A stretch of DNA of 64,000 bases. It comes from Flavicella marina (lineage in GTDB: Bacteria > Bacteroidota > Bacteroidia > Flavobacteriales > Flavobacteriaceae). Each line of letters starts with the position of its first letter. Within the stretch, counting starts at the first letter, position 1. Both the position numbers and the translations under genes were made by a program. The notes below the pieces were generated by a model that saw only the letters and a list, made by a program, of their open reading frames with translations, made no database searches and had not been told where the DNA came from. Of the stretch, positions 46,101 through 53,290 are shown one piece after another. Where the stretch lies: contig NZ_VYVA01000005.1 of NCBI RefSeq assembly GCF_009193215.1, forward strand, positions 1 through 64,000, written 5' to 3'.

Positions 46101-46544
46101 TTCGAAGTCTTCTATGACCAACACAAGAACATAATAAATAAAGAATCATTTATCGACCTTAAAGGAAGTTTACAACGATTTTTAGAGAGCCATCAATCAA
46201 ATACAGGTTTAAACTTGATTTACGGTTTAACAACATTGTTCTTAGGCGAGTCATGGAGTGATATTGAAGAAAAACGATTCGGAAAGTCGCTTGATACTAT
46301 TTCTAATTATGCAGAGTCAAATTATGATGTTGTAATGGATAAAATTAGAAAAGTATCGAAGCATTTAGGGCAAAACGAAAAATTAATAGTGTCAAAATAC
46401 ATATATAAAATTTGCAAAACCGAAGAACAGAAAATAGTGTTTGCAAAAGTGCTTAGTGATAATGAAACTCTATTAAAACATTATAATAAAAGACTAAATA
46501 TAATTAAAAAAAATATAGAAAATGGATTTAGAGAAATTAGATAA
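43161..46544 (+). CDS. DUF559-like nuclease fused to RecQ-family helicase
   Basis: A 1127-residue protein. An N-terminal region (about 1-90) of unknown fold is followed by a Vsr/DUF559-like PD-(D/E)XK nuclease domain (VDFFLPQANLVIEIDGQQHK; D136, E147, D149). A linker domain precedes a RecQ-type helicase: Walker A PTGGGKSLTYQ at about 420, DEVH box at about 520, GLTATA, and motif VI QEAGRAGRD at about 726. The C-terminal 350 residues begin with a winged-helix-like region. The start at MKKYTANYSH is preferred over 43131. The arrangement suggests DNA unwinding coupled to cutting in defence. It overlaps the next gene by 23 bases. Confidence 0.85.
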   Translation: MKKYTANYSHTNHNFVIQNLSAPRIESDYLSAILVVKNLIQRGSPTSMSQYLQEIYGSVHRESHYFHLITKSKQTWYNTIKGDEANNYFPARTFLEDRIIEDLPEYEFIKQLIIPEIEINEITQRKDENFNYQCVDFFLPQANLVIEIDGQQHKQDADRVIDLTRDNYLSLSNVLTVRINTADLESKNATYFQQIEIIRNRLENYSELLSLYKTNYNLKKSEISDKVLKTRLLPSAIIRFQVLVLELLETGQLSLNDDKWYFEIKNQDVIGYENDAIQDVFLWLRHLLRLQKISYKEPNYSIKNVQQFSNSNCIKIDFSLLQRWTDENELNRDVIFVRTDYLDSFFNRNKDDFEPVNYFKLSTTKKHIYKLAFNEESDDLVSLEFFLKNIFGYDKFNKGQVSIIQNILEDNTTIGLLPTGGGKSLTYQLACLLQPCISFVVCPIKSLMYDQIKDLNQTNIQNVTAVNSDVAGPERTEILDNFSNGKYFFVIISPERFQTNDFRERLLSINSKLNFSYAVIDEVHCLSEWGHDFRTSYLNLSKTIKKHCPSITFLGLTATASVNVLKDIQLEFNTSKENVKTLSVYTRPELEFIVVNVDTNKYVETLNILNRHDAKEDLFNLESENPKCGLIFTPFVNNGLNGCSGLSNHLSINYNTPVKYYSGSKPNNFIGTDSDYELYKHEVQDDYKQNKTTLLTATKAFGMGINKKNISFTIHYGMPASMESLYQEAGRAGRDKSDAKCYVLLTKEDPETNIESIFNPETSYEEIKEITAQVGRSGKDVLNQIFLYMNGLDSISDELDLIKSLHNTYSEAGCTKIVSARNLTSTKAKVEKAIYRLSNLGVILDWTVDDFFNGIFTVTYADFSLETIESSLLKFIKKYIDDFEFDEHDERIKYTNILNDNRLQKFDRLVKILLQWSYDKFGANRRESLRNVYENCRKYDNTIEGKNKFKQSLEAYFKFTDAIYVLQHIAENNNNDFSKWFEVFYDQHKNIINKESFIDLKGSLQRFLESHQSNTGLNLIYGLTTLFLGESWSDIEEKRFGKSLDTISNYAESNYDVVMDKIRKVSKHLGQNEKLIVSKYIYKICKTEEQKIVFAKVLSDNETLLKHYNKRLNIIKKNIENGFREIR

Positions 46545-47046
46545 TGTTGTAAACGAATTAGAAGATAATTCGAAGCAACTAAAAAGCTTTACAACTGTTT
46601 ATTCCGAAATAAGCACGCTTCAAAAAGATTTAAATAAGAACTTAAAGTTAATTGAAGAAAATAATAATAGTTTAAATTCTGTTAGTAAAGAAATCAAGAA
46701 AAGAACTTCAGAAAACACAAAGCAAATAAAAGACACGAATGATTTTCTTGAGAAAAAAACAGGAGAAATTTATAAAGATAATAAATCTTTTCAAAAAGAA
46801 TTAGACGCTTCTTTAATTACTAGGCTAGATAAGCATAAATCTGATGTGCAAATAGAAATCAGAAACGAAGGGGTTCAGATGCAGAGAGCATTTGAAAATG
46901 CTCTTAATGCTAGCTTTGGCCAAATGGAGTCTAAAATTAAAGAAGAACTCACTGTTCAAAATAGTGAATTGAAAACTATGAAGTTAGTATTATTTATACT
47001 AGTTTTTCTATTAGTTGGTCTAAGCATTGGATTGTACTTAAAATGA
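46522..47046 (+). CDS. coiled-coil protein with C-terminal membrane anchor
   Basis: A 174-residue protein. A long Lys/Glu/Asn-rich coiled coil (about 5-150) is followed by a single C-terminal hydrophobic segment (MKLVLFILVFLLVGLSIGLYLK), so it is probably tail-anchored in the inner membrane with the coiled coil in the cytoplasm. Its start lies within the helicase gene (23-base overlap), so the two are translationally coupled and likely work together. No known family recognised. Confidence 0.75.
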   Translation: MDLEKLDNVVNELEDNSKQLKSFTTVYSEISTLQKDLNKNLKLIEENNNSLNSVSKEIKKRTSENTKQIKDTNDFLEKKTGEIYKDNKSFQKELDASLITRLDKHKSDVQIEIRNEGVQMQRAFENALNASFGQMESKIKEELTVQNSELKTMKLVLFILVFLLVGLSIGLYLK

Positions 47047-47380
47047 TGATAATGAAGCTTCACTCGGCGCAAAATTTAACCCAGTAAAATTTAATAATAA
47101 TGCATTTTCATTAAAAAGCATATAAAGTTTTTGTTTTCTTTGAAATTAAGAAATTTCTATCAAGCGTTGTTTTTTTGTAAATTGGTACAAAATGATATAA
47201 GACAAATAACTCAATAAGCATATAAAGTGTTTTAGTATAAATGGATTTCCAGTAAACAATATTTACTTTGATTTATGTTTTTTAAATCAACTGTTGTGAT
47301 ACGCAATGGGTATAACGAATGATATAGGGGTTTCACAACCCTTACTAATGAATATTAATACTGGAATCCTTTTTTTTGTT
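47047..47380 (+). other. 334-base untranslated region upstream of the retron RT
   Basis: Contains no convincing gene. A 13-base word, AAGCATATAAAGT, occurs at 47116-47128 and again at 47216-47228, exactly 100 bases apart. A small GAAATT/AATTTC hairpin lies at 47142-47157. The downstream part (47243-47377) is highly structured and is listed as a candidate msr-msd RNA. Confidence 0.7.
47243..47377 (+). ncRNA. candidate retron msr-msd RNA
   Basis: GGATTTCCAGTA (47243-47254) is complementary, with one bulged T, to TACTGGAATCC (47359-47369), like retron a1/a2 arms. AATATT words next to both arms could extend the pairing. Between the arms are hairpins GTAAA/TTTAC (47252-47266), TTGATTTA/TAAATCAA (47268-47290), GTTGT/ATAAC (47293-47316) and GGGGTT/AACCC (about 47327-47343). 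Eight Ts follow at 47370-47377. The RT start is 12 bases after the second arm. I do not see the usual AGC context of a branching guanosine, so the assignment is tentative. Confidence 0.5.
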
Positions 47381-49240
47381 ATGAAAAAATTCAATTACCA
47401 TAAAATAAAATATAAGAACACAGAATTAGAGGAGTTTATTTCTAAAGAACTGAACTCACACCTTATTAAGAATATATTAAAACACAAAAGTTCGTTTTAT
47501 AAATCTTTTACTGTTCTTAAAAAAAATGGGGCTAAACGGAGGATAGATCAACCCCATTATAAATTAATGGATATTCAAAAAAAAATAGCCAACTATTTAT
47601 TAGTAAAAAGGAAGAAAAATTCCAGTTCACATGGTTTTGAATATTACAGAAGCATCGTCACAAATGCAGAAAAACACATCAATAAAAATATTGTTTTAAA
47701 TCTTGATTTTAAGGAGTTTTTTAAAAACATCTCAAAATCTCAAGTCCTTTCTGTTCTACGTAACAGCTTTGATATAACTAACGAGAGTGCTTATTTATTG
47801 ACAGAATTGGTCACTTTCAATAATTGCCTTCCTCAAGGAGCACCGAGTTCTCCTGTTATATCTAATTATGTGTGTAATAACTTGGATAATGACTTAAAGA
47901 CATACTGCAAAGAGTATAATATTATTTATACAAGGTATGCAGATGACCTAACTTTTTCATTCAATTTTAAAAAACTACCAAGACAAATTGTTGATGAAAT
48001 TATTTCGATAATAGTAAAACATGGCTTTAAGTTAAATGATCAAAAGTTTAGATACTTTCACAAAAACAGTAGGCAATTAGTAACTGGAATTGTTGTAAAC
48101 GACCACGTAAATATCAAAAGAGAGTTTTACAAAAAAGTTAGAGCAATATTGCATAATTGGAAAACTAAAGGATATGTCGTTACAAAACAAAAATTCGATT
48201 TGGAATATCCAAATAAAAACTTCCGAAAAACACTTTTAGGCTGGGTGAATTATATTGGTTATGTGCGCGGAAAAGATAATCCAATGTATTTGACTTTAAG
48301 TTCTAGTTTAGAATTGTTATTAAGGACTAAGTATCCAAAGAGCGAATTTAAGACTGATGAAAAATATTGTGATAAATGCAAGACCGGGATCCTAATAGAA
48401 ACCAAAGAAGGCGGTGTTAAAAACAATTTCAAAAAGTCAAACGATGCATCATACTTTTTTGAATGTAATAATGAGGAATGTAATTTTTCAGAGAATATAG
48501 ACTCTAAGTATTTTTTCCTAAAAAGTAAAGCTTACTTAAAAAACAACAATCTAGAAAAAGTTAAAGAATTATTAGAAAAATCTATTGAATTAGATTCAAA
48601 TAATTATAAAGCCTACAACAACTTGGGTGTTATTAGTTATAATAAAAAGGAATACAAAGTTTCCGTTGAGCATTATTCGAACTCAATTAAAGCTTATCGG
48701 GAAAGAGCAAAACCATATTACTGCAGGGGTCGGGCATATGCTAACCTGCAACAGTTCGAAAATGCAATCCTTGATTATTTGAAATATATACAGCTTAGCA
48801 CAAGAAAAGATGTTTTGAACTCAGTTTATTTTCATCTTGGGCAGGCTTATTTCAAAACCCACAAATACGAAGAAGCTTTAAACTACGTTAATCTCCATAT
48901 AGAAAGGTTTGAAATAACAAAAGCTGTAATTGCTCTAAAAACAGCATGTTTAAATAACCTAAATAACCTAAATAAACGATTTGAATTAAAAATATACAAA
49001 GATGCTTCTAAAATATACGATGTTATAGAAAAAAATGAGAATATATGGTTTGAATATCAGACCATTGATAGTGATGAAAGTGTCAAGGTAGCTTTAGTGT
49101 CTTTAATACCTAAAGGAATTTTATTTAACAAAGAGATTAACTCTCTTTCCGTAAAAGGCTACAATTTAATTAATAAAAAAGAAGAGACATATTTAATTGA
49201 CAATATTGCTAATTTAATCAACGTTCCCAAAGAGATTTAA
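47381..49240 (+). CDS. retron reverse transcriptase fused to zinc ribbon and TPR domain
   Basis: A 619-residue protein. The RT domain (about 1-290) shows retron hallmarks: NAxxH (NAEKH, 95-99), DFKEFF, LPQGAPSSPVISN, active-site YADD (186-189) and VTG (234-236). A Cys4 zinc ribbon (C330, C333, C362, C367) follows, then TPR repeats (about 375-540; for example NYKAYNNLGVISYNKKEYKVSVEHY) and a short C-terminal domain. The start at MKKFNYHKIKYKNTELEEF is preferred over 47306, because the extra 25 residues overlap the structured RNA. Retrons make RNA-templated msDNA guarding a toxic effector. Here the effector may be the C-terminal fusion or the next gene. Confidence 0.92.
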   Translation: MKKFNYHKIKYKNTELEEFISKELNSHLIKNILKHKSSFYKSFTVLKKNGAKRRIDQPHYKLMDIQKKIANYLLVKRKKNSSSHGFEYYRSIVTNAEKHINKNIVLNLDFKEFFKNISKSQVLSVLRNSFDITNESAYLLTELVTFNNCLPQGAPSSPVISNYVCNNLDNDLKTYCKEYNIIYTRYADDLTFSFNFKKLPRQIVDEIISIIVKHGFKLNDQKFRYFHKNSRQLVTGIVVNDHVNIKREFYKKVRAILHNWKTKGYVVTKQKFDLEYPNKNFRKTLLGWVNYIGYVRGKDNPMYLTLSSSLELLLRTKYPKSEFKTDEKYCDKCKTGILIETKEGGVKNNFKKSNDASYFFECNNEECNFSENIDSKYFFLKSKAYLKNNNLEKVKELLEKSIELDSNNYKAYNNLGVISYNKKEYKVSVEHYSNSIKAYRERAKPYYCRGRAYANLQQFENAILDYLKYIQLSTRKDVLNSVYFHLGQAYFKTHKYEEALNYVNLHIERFEITKAVIALKTACLNNLNNLNKRFELKIYKDASKIYDVIEKNENIWFEYQTIDSDESVKVALVSLIPKGILFNKEINSLSVKGYNLINKKEETYLIDNIANLINVPKEI

Positions 49241-49249
49241 GTAATTTCT

Positions 49250-50275
49250 ATGTTAAAAAAAGAAGCCATCATAAGATACATTAAAGAAATGAATACAGAT
49301 ATGTTGTCATTAATTCTAGATGATGATATTTCTTACATGGAAACAACCAAAAAAGTTTTCTTAGATAAATTAAATACAATATTTTCAGACTTCAAGTTGA
49401 AAGGTGTTTTAGAGTTTTCACAAGTATGCAAAGGAAAATGTATCGGGGATTGCGAGAATAATGGCCAGTGCGGTTATAGGTTCTCTCATAAAGAGATCGG
49501 ATATTTAGATTTGATATTTAAAGAAAGAAATAAAGAAAATTTTGAGATTTGCAGGTGCTCTGTTTTTAAATCAGATGACGACTCAGAAATAGGGAATTCT
49601 ATACATATTACTATATATGATGATGAAAAAACTAGCTTCTGGCCTACTTTCGAGCAAATCAACTTGATAAACAGGATAGCTTCACTACAAACTAAATACA
49701 ACGTGTTTAAAAACCAAGTCACACCAATAACAGAAGTATATCCGATAATAAAAGAATCAAAACAGATTTACGAATCTCTAACTTGGGACGATCAATTGAA
49801 TTATGAATTTGCCAATCAAGCAAATAAACTATATACCTCAAACAGTTTTGTGATAGATTTAATTGAGCGAAATGATATTGCCATTGCTGCAATGGAAGAA
49901 TATAGTAAAATAGATGTTAAAGATGAAAAATCGATAATAAAATGGCTCTTAAAACATGATGATAACTACTTTATTAGTGATTTTGAAAAAATGGAAAACT
50001 GGGAATATAGCCATTATTTAACTCCTGAATATATGGATGCAATAGTAATTGATTGTACTGATTACACAGCTGGAATCGTACTTTATGAAACCTTTGTAAA
50101 ACATTACCATGAGGTAATGTGGAAATATCGTCCAACAGAAGAACATGAGAAAATTGCAGGTAAACACCCTATTATACTTTCCTTGCCTAGTCTTCTTACT
50201 TGGCATATGAAATACCAAGACTTATTACCAGATAATATAAAAATAGTACAAGATGAATTTGAATGGCCTTCCTAG
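49250..50275 (+). CDS. unrecognised retron-linked protein, Cys-rich N-terminal motif
   Basis: A 341-residue soluble protein starting 9 bases after the retron RT stop, so almost certainly cotranscribed. A Cys-rich segment at about 58-75 (CKGKCIGDCENNGQCGYRF), with further Cys at ICRCSVF, may bind zinc or a cluster. The rest is acidic and helical with many aromatic residues. No signal peptide, membrane segment or known catalytic motif is seen. It could be the retron's effector or accessory protein. Confidence 0.65.
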   Translation: MLKKEAIIRYIKEMNTDMLSLILDDDISYMETTKKVFLDKLNTIFSDFKLKGVLEFSQVCKGKCIGDCENNGQCGYRFSHKEIGYLDLIFKERNKENFEICRCSVFKSDDDSEIGNSIHITIYDDEKTSFWPTFEQINLINRIASLQTKYNVFKNQVTPITEVYPIIKESKQIYESLTWDDQLNYEFANQANKLYTSNSFVIDLIERNDIAIAAMEEYSKIDVKDEKSIIKWLLKHDDNYFISDFEKMENWEYSHYLTPEYMDAIVIDCTDYTAGIVLYETFVKHYHEVMWKYRPTEEHEKIAGKHPIILSLPSLLTWHMKYQDLLPDNIKIVQDEFEWPS

Positions 50276-50311
50276 GTCATTTGATTATTTTTGTTTTTAA
50301 AGAACAACTAT

Positions 50312-51367
50312 ATGAAATTATTTATAGAGCAATTAAAGCAAAATGATGGTTTATGCATACCTCAGTTTAATTTTTTAAATGATTTTATTCCATGTAAGAC
50401 GAATAGTCCAAATAGATCTTATATTGTTGATGAAGGACGACTTTACTATGAGGAATACATGGGGCATGATCATTATATTAAAAAAAACTATTTTTATAAA
50501 GATGGTAAATTAGATACCATTATTGAGAATATGTATCACATGTTTGATGAACGAACTTATCAATATAGCTTTGAGTACTTCGATGATGATAAGATTTTAA
50601 TGAAAAAGGTCTTAACTGGTACAAGTTATCCTATGGAGGTCGATAGAGTAAAAGAATTGTTTGAGCAAGGGGGGATTATTTATGCTGAACAAATAGGATC
50701 TAATAGTTATCCTAAAAAACATAGCAAGCTAGTTGAAACTAAAATGTTAGATGATTTACAAGAGTATCTTTCTTTTGAAAATACTGAAGCGAAGTTAAAT
50801 TTTGATACTGATAATGACTGGAAATATCTAAATATAAAGGATGAAGTTGTATTCAAGACAGAAGGTATAATTATTACGAAAAAATATAGAGGTGATTTAT
50901 ATGATAAACTCTTTTTTGATACAGCTCAGGGTAAGTATGAAGAAGAGAGTTTTGATTTAAAAATATTCAAAAAATCTAAACTGTCGGGAAAATGGATTTT
51001 GCATTGCTTAAGAAGTTATATAAGAAAATGTGATTACATTTCGGAGCTATATGGGTATATTATTAATAAAACAATAGATCATTCATGGAGTGAAGAACCT
51101 CTGTTAGAAAAACTTGGTATTGGGTATAATTTGGTCGGTACAGAATATTTCTATTTCGATGATGAAGATTTTCTTCAATGTATAGAAAACGATTATTTTA
51201 TTGCTACAATTGATGTAGTTAATCTTTTCAATGTTAAAATTGAAAGAGGCAGGAAGCTAATAAAATCTTTAGAGAATTTGGATTCAACTGTAGAGAAAAG
51301 CGAGTTTTGGTATGAGATAATTGAGAAAGAAAGCGAGAGCCTAGAAGAATTATTAAGTGAATTATAA
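50312..51367 (+). CDS. unrecognised protein downstream of the retron operon
   Basis: A 351-residue, very acidic, Tyr/Phe-rich protein. The first half has MORN-like short beta repeats (RLYYEEYMGHDHYIKKNYFY, KDGKLD), resembling some toxin-immunity proteins. The second half is helical. The start at MKLFIEQLKQNDGLC is preferred over 50291. It lies 36 bases after the previous gene and may belong to the same unit. No family recognised. Confidence 0.6.
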   Translation: MKLFIEQLKQNDGLCIPQFNFLNDFIPCKTNSPNRSYIVDEGRLYYEEYMGHDHYIKKNYFYKDGKLDTIIENMYHMFDERTYQYSFEYFDDDKILMKKVLTGTSYPMEVDRVKELFEQGGIIYAEQIGSNSYPKKHSKLVETKMLDDLQEYLSFENTEAKLNFDTDNDWKYLNIKDEVVFKTEGIIITKKYRGDLYDKLFFDTAQGKYEEESFDLKIFKKSKLSGKWILHCLRSYIRKCDYISELYGYIINKTIDHSWSEEPLLEKLGIGYNLVGTEYFYFDDEDFLQCIENDYFIATIDVVNLFNVKIERGRKLIKSLENLDSTVEKSEFWYEIIEKESESLEELLSEL

Positions 51368-51424
51368 GGTCATACAAGACTCATATTATTTCAGATAAAA
51401 GTTTAGTATGTAGCAAGTTATCCA

Positions 51425-52183
51425 ATGAATACCATCATAAGACTAATCCTTACTCTCCTTCTTTTTGTAACCAATCTAAGCGCCCAATCCTTCGATTACA
51501 CGCCCAGTGCTTTAGATGGTCAAGTAATAGAATACAAAGAATTTACAACCTGTTATTCAGATATATACGAACAACCTTATTGGGTAGCTTACGAGTTAAC
51601 AAAAGAAGAATTAGAGTTAGAAAGCAGAAAAAGAATTAAAAAATTCATCCAAGATAAAAACATTACTAACGGAGCAGCACATCACGATGATTATACAAAT
51701 ACAGGCTTCGATCGTGGCCACCTCTCTAGAGCAGAATACAACAAACGAAGCAAAGAATCCTACAAAGAAAGTTATTATACCTCTAATATTTCTCCCCAAA
51801 TAGGAGTGAATTTTAATCAAACCGGTGGTGATTGGTACAATTTAGAAGAGCTTGAAAAAAGTTTTGCAATTACCACGGGTAGCATATATGCTGTATCCGG
51901 ACCAGTATTTAAAGATTACATAGAGGTAATTGGAGATGAAACATCGATTGTGGTTCCTGGGTATTTCTATAAAGCGATACTCTCCAAAGACAAAAAGCAC
52001 GCAATTGCTTTTCTTTTAAAGCATGATAATGTTGATGAAGCATCACTTTGGGATTGTGTCATTACAATCGATCAATTAGAAGGTTTAACAGGTATCAATT
52101 TTTTCAGAATGCTTGACAATAAGCTCGAGCATCAAATCGAAAGTAAAACCGATCTGGATTATTGGAAATCTCTACTAGAGTAA
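51425..52183 (+). CDS. secreted DNA/RNA non-specific endonuclease (NUC family)
   Basis: A 252-residue exported nuclease. The signal peptide MNTIIRLILTLLLFVTNLSA is cleaved near QSF. The catalytic His-Me-finger motif is FDRGHLSRAE with H99, and the metal-binding Asn lies in NISPQIGVNFNQTGGDW. It digests DNA and RNA without sequence preference outside the cytoplasm, as in Serratia nuclease and NucA. Unlike the rest of the island cargo it is exported. Confidence 0.92.
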   Translation: MNTIIRLILTLLLFVTNLSAQSFDYTPSALDGQVIEYKEFTTCYSDIYEQPYWVAYELTKEELELESRKRIKKFIQDKNITNGAAHHDDYTNTGFDRGHLSRAEYNKRSKESYKESYYTSNISPQIGVNFNQTGGDWYNLEELEKSFAITTGSIYAVSGPVFKDYIEVIGDETSIVVPGYFYKAILSKDKKHAIAFLLKHDNVDEASLWDCVITIDQLEGLTGINFFRMLDNKLEHQIESKTDLDYWKSLLE

Positions 52184-52220
52184 TTTTGAGCAACCATATA
52201 CTCAGCTCTTATCCTCAACT

Positions 52221-52307
52221 GTACCCTGAGCTCATACCCTGAGCCTGTACCCTGAGCCTGTACCCTGAGCCTGTACCCTGAGCCTGCCAAAGGGTGTCGA
52301 AGGGTGT
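52221..52307. repeat. 13-bp tandem repeat (TACCCTGAGCCTG) plus 10-bp repeat (AAGGGTGTCG)
   Basis: One variant and four exact copies of TACCCTGAGCCTG (52235-52286) are followed by two copies of AAGGGTGTCG. The last unit can fold as ACCCT-GAGCCTGCCAA-AGGGT, relating the array to the GAGCTTGTCGA palindromes elsewhere in the window. Confidence 0.9.
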
Positions 52308-52429
52308 CGAAGATGTCAAACTTTAATCAACGATGTGAAATTATTTAATTCAAGAGAAAATCCGATGAATATATTATTTAAGCTGTCATGGTACTTGCAA
52401 TCGAGTGTCTATGTTTTGAAGAAATCGTA

Positions 52430-52546
52430 AAAAGAAAAACTGACGAAACGAAGTGAGTTTTTTTCTTTTAGGTTTCAAAGAACAATAAGACCGATGAAAG
52501 TACAAGACTAGATCTTTTGTTTCTTTTTCAGCGATGGAAAAAGAAA
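52430..52546. repeat. pair of polypurine/polypyrimidine hairpins
   Basis: Hairpin 1 pairs AAAAGAAAAACT (52430-52441) with AGTTTTTTTCTTTT (52456-52469), with two bulged bases. Hairpin 2 pairs TTTCTTTTTC (52520-52529) with GAAAAAGAAA (52537-52546) perfectly across the loop AGCGATG. Confidence 0.8.
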
Positions 52547-52728
52547 AGAAAACAATAAATTCAGACAAAATGAATATAGAAACCTACTACTACCATAAAC
52601 AAGAACACTCCTTCTCTTAAAAATATTTTTATTGATTTTTAATTACTAGACGCATATAAAATATTTGTCGTGTTTTTTTCTTAACTTGTGAATCAGTTGG
52701 TAACGCCAACTCTTTTTCATAGCAATAT

Positions 52729-52755
52729 AACCACCTCAACCTTGAGGTGGTTTTT
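52729..52755 (+). terminator. intrinsic terminator
   Basis: AACCACCTCAA-CC-TTGAGGTGGTT with T6 following. A GTTGG-TAACG-CCAAC hairpin lies just upstream (52696-52710), so the two together could be the 3' end of a small RNA. Confidence 0.85.
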
Positions 52756-52814
52756 TATGCGGTTTACTACAACTACAAGCAAGAAAAACTTCATTTCCAT
52801 GTTAATTTTGTAGC

Positions 52815-53063
52815 ATGCAATACACACAACACTTTAAGAAAATGAAACTCTCAAAAGGAGTTCCTCATTTAAACCACGACCAGCATAGCCGATATTTTAA
52901 TATTGTAGCCATTGAATTTCATATCGATCAGCTCAAGAAGATGAATATGAGCAGTCCTTCAATATTCTCGCATATTACAAAGTTTGAAAACAAACTAAAG
53001 CATATAACAAAGGAAGCAACTCCAGAAGAATTGTTTTTGGAGCTAATTGAGCTTTCATTATAA
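52815..53063 (+). CDS. small protein of unknown function
   Basis: An 82-residue hydrophilic, His-rich protein (KGVPHLNHDQHSRYFNIVAIEFHIDQLKK). Start at 52815 or at the Met ten codons later. No family is recognised. It is not tightly linked to a neighbour: a 227-base gap separates it from the helicase fusion. Confidence 0.5.
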   Translation: MQYTQHFKKMKLSKGVPHLNHDQHSRYFNIVAIEFHIDQLKKMNMSSPSIFSHITKFENKLKHITKEATPEELFLELIELSL

Positions 53064-53290
53064 TTTCAAACGAATGCTAATCTTAAAACAATTCAATTTC
53101 CTTTATTGAATATGTATTCAGGAACCATTTCATAACTGTTTTGTTACTTTATTGCTATTTATCATGTTTTCAAGTGATAAAATCTATTATATTTATTGTT
53201 ATATAAATAAAGGCACCAACTTAGAGGTAAAATAGAGCTCTCTTTCGTATTGCATATTTTGTGTAAAGTGTCTTTATTATAGTCGAACAT

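Larger units (their letters stand above)
52184..52814. other. 631-base gene-free region with stacked repeats and hairpins
   Basis: No supported gene. It contains the CCCTGAGCCTG tandem array (52221-52307), two polypurine hairpins (52430-52469 and 52520-52546), a GTTGG/CCAAC hairpin (52696-52710) and a terminator (52729-52755). Confidence 0.8.

Noticed and set aside
52221-52307. CRISPR array
   Set aside because: The repeats are directly adjacent with no spacers and no cas genes occur nearby.
52386-52568. 60-codon minus-strand open frame in the repeat-rich gap
   Set aside because: It runs through both polypurine hairpins and has low-complexity composition; not a credible protein.
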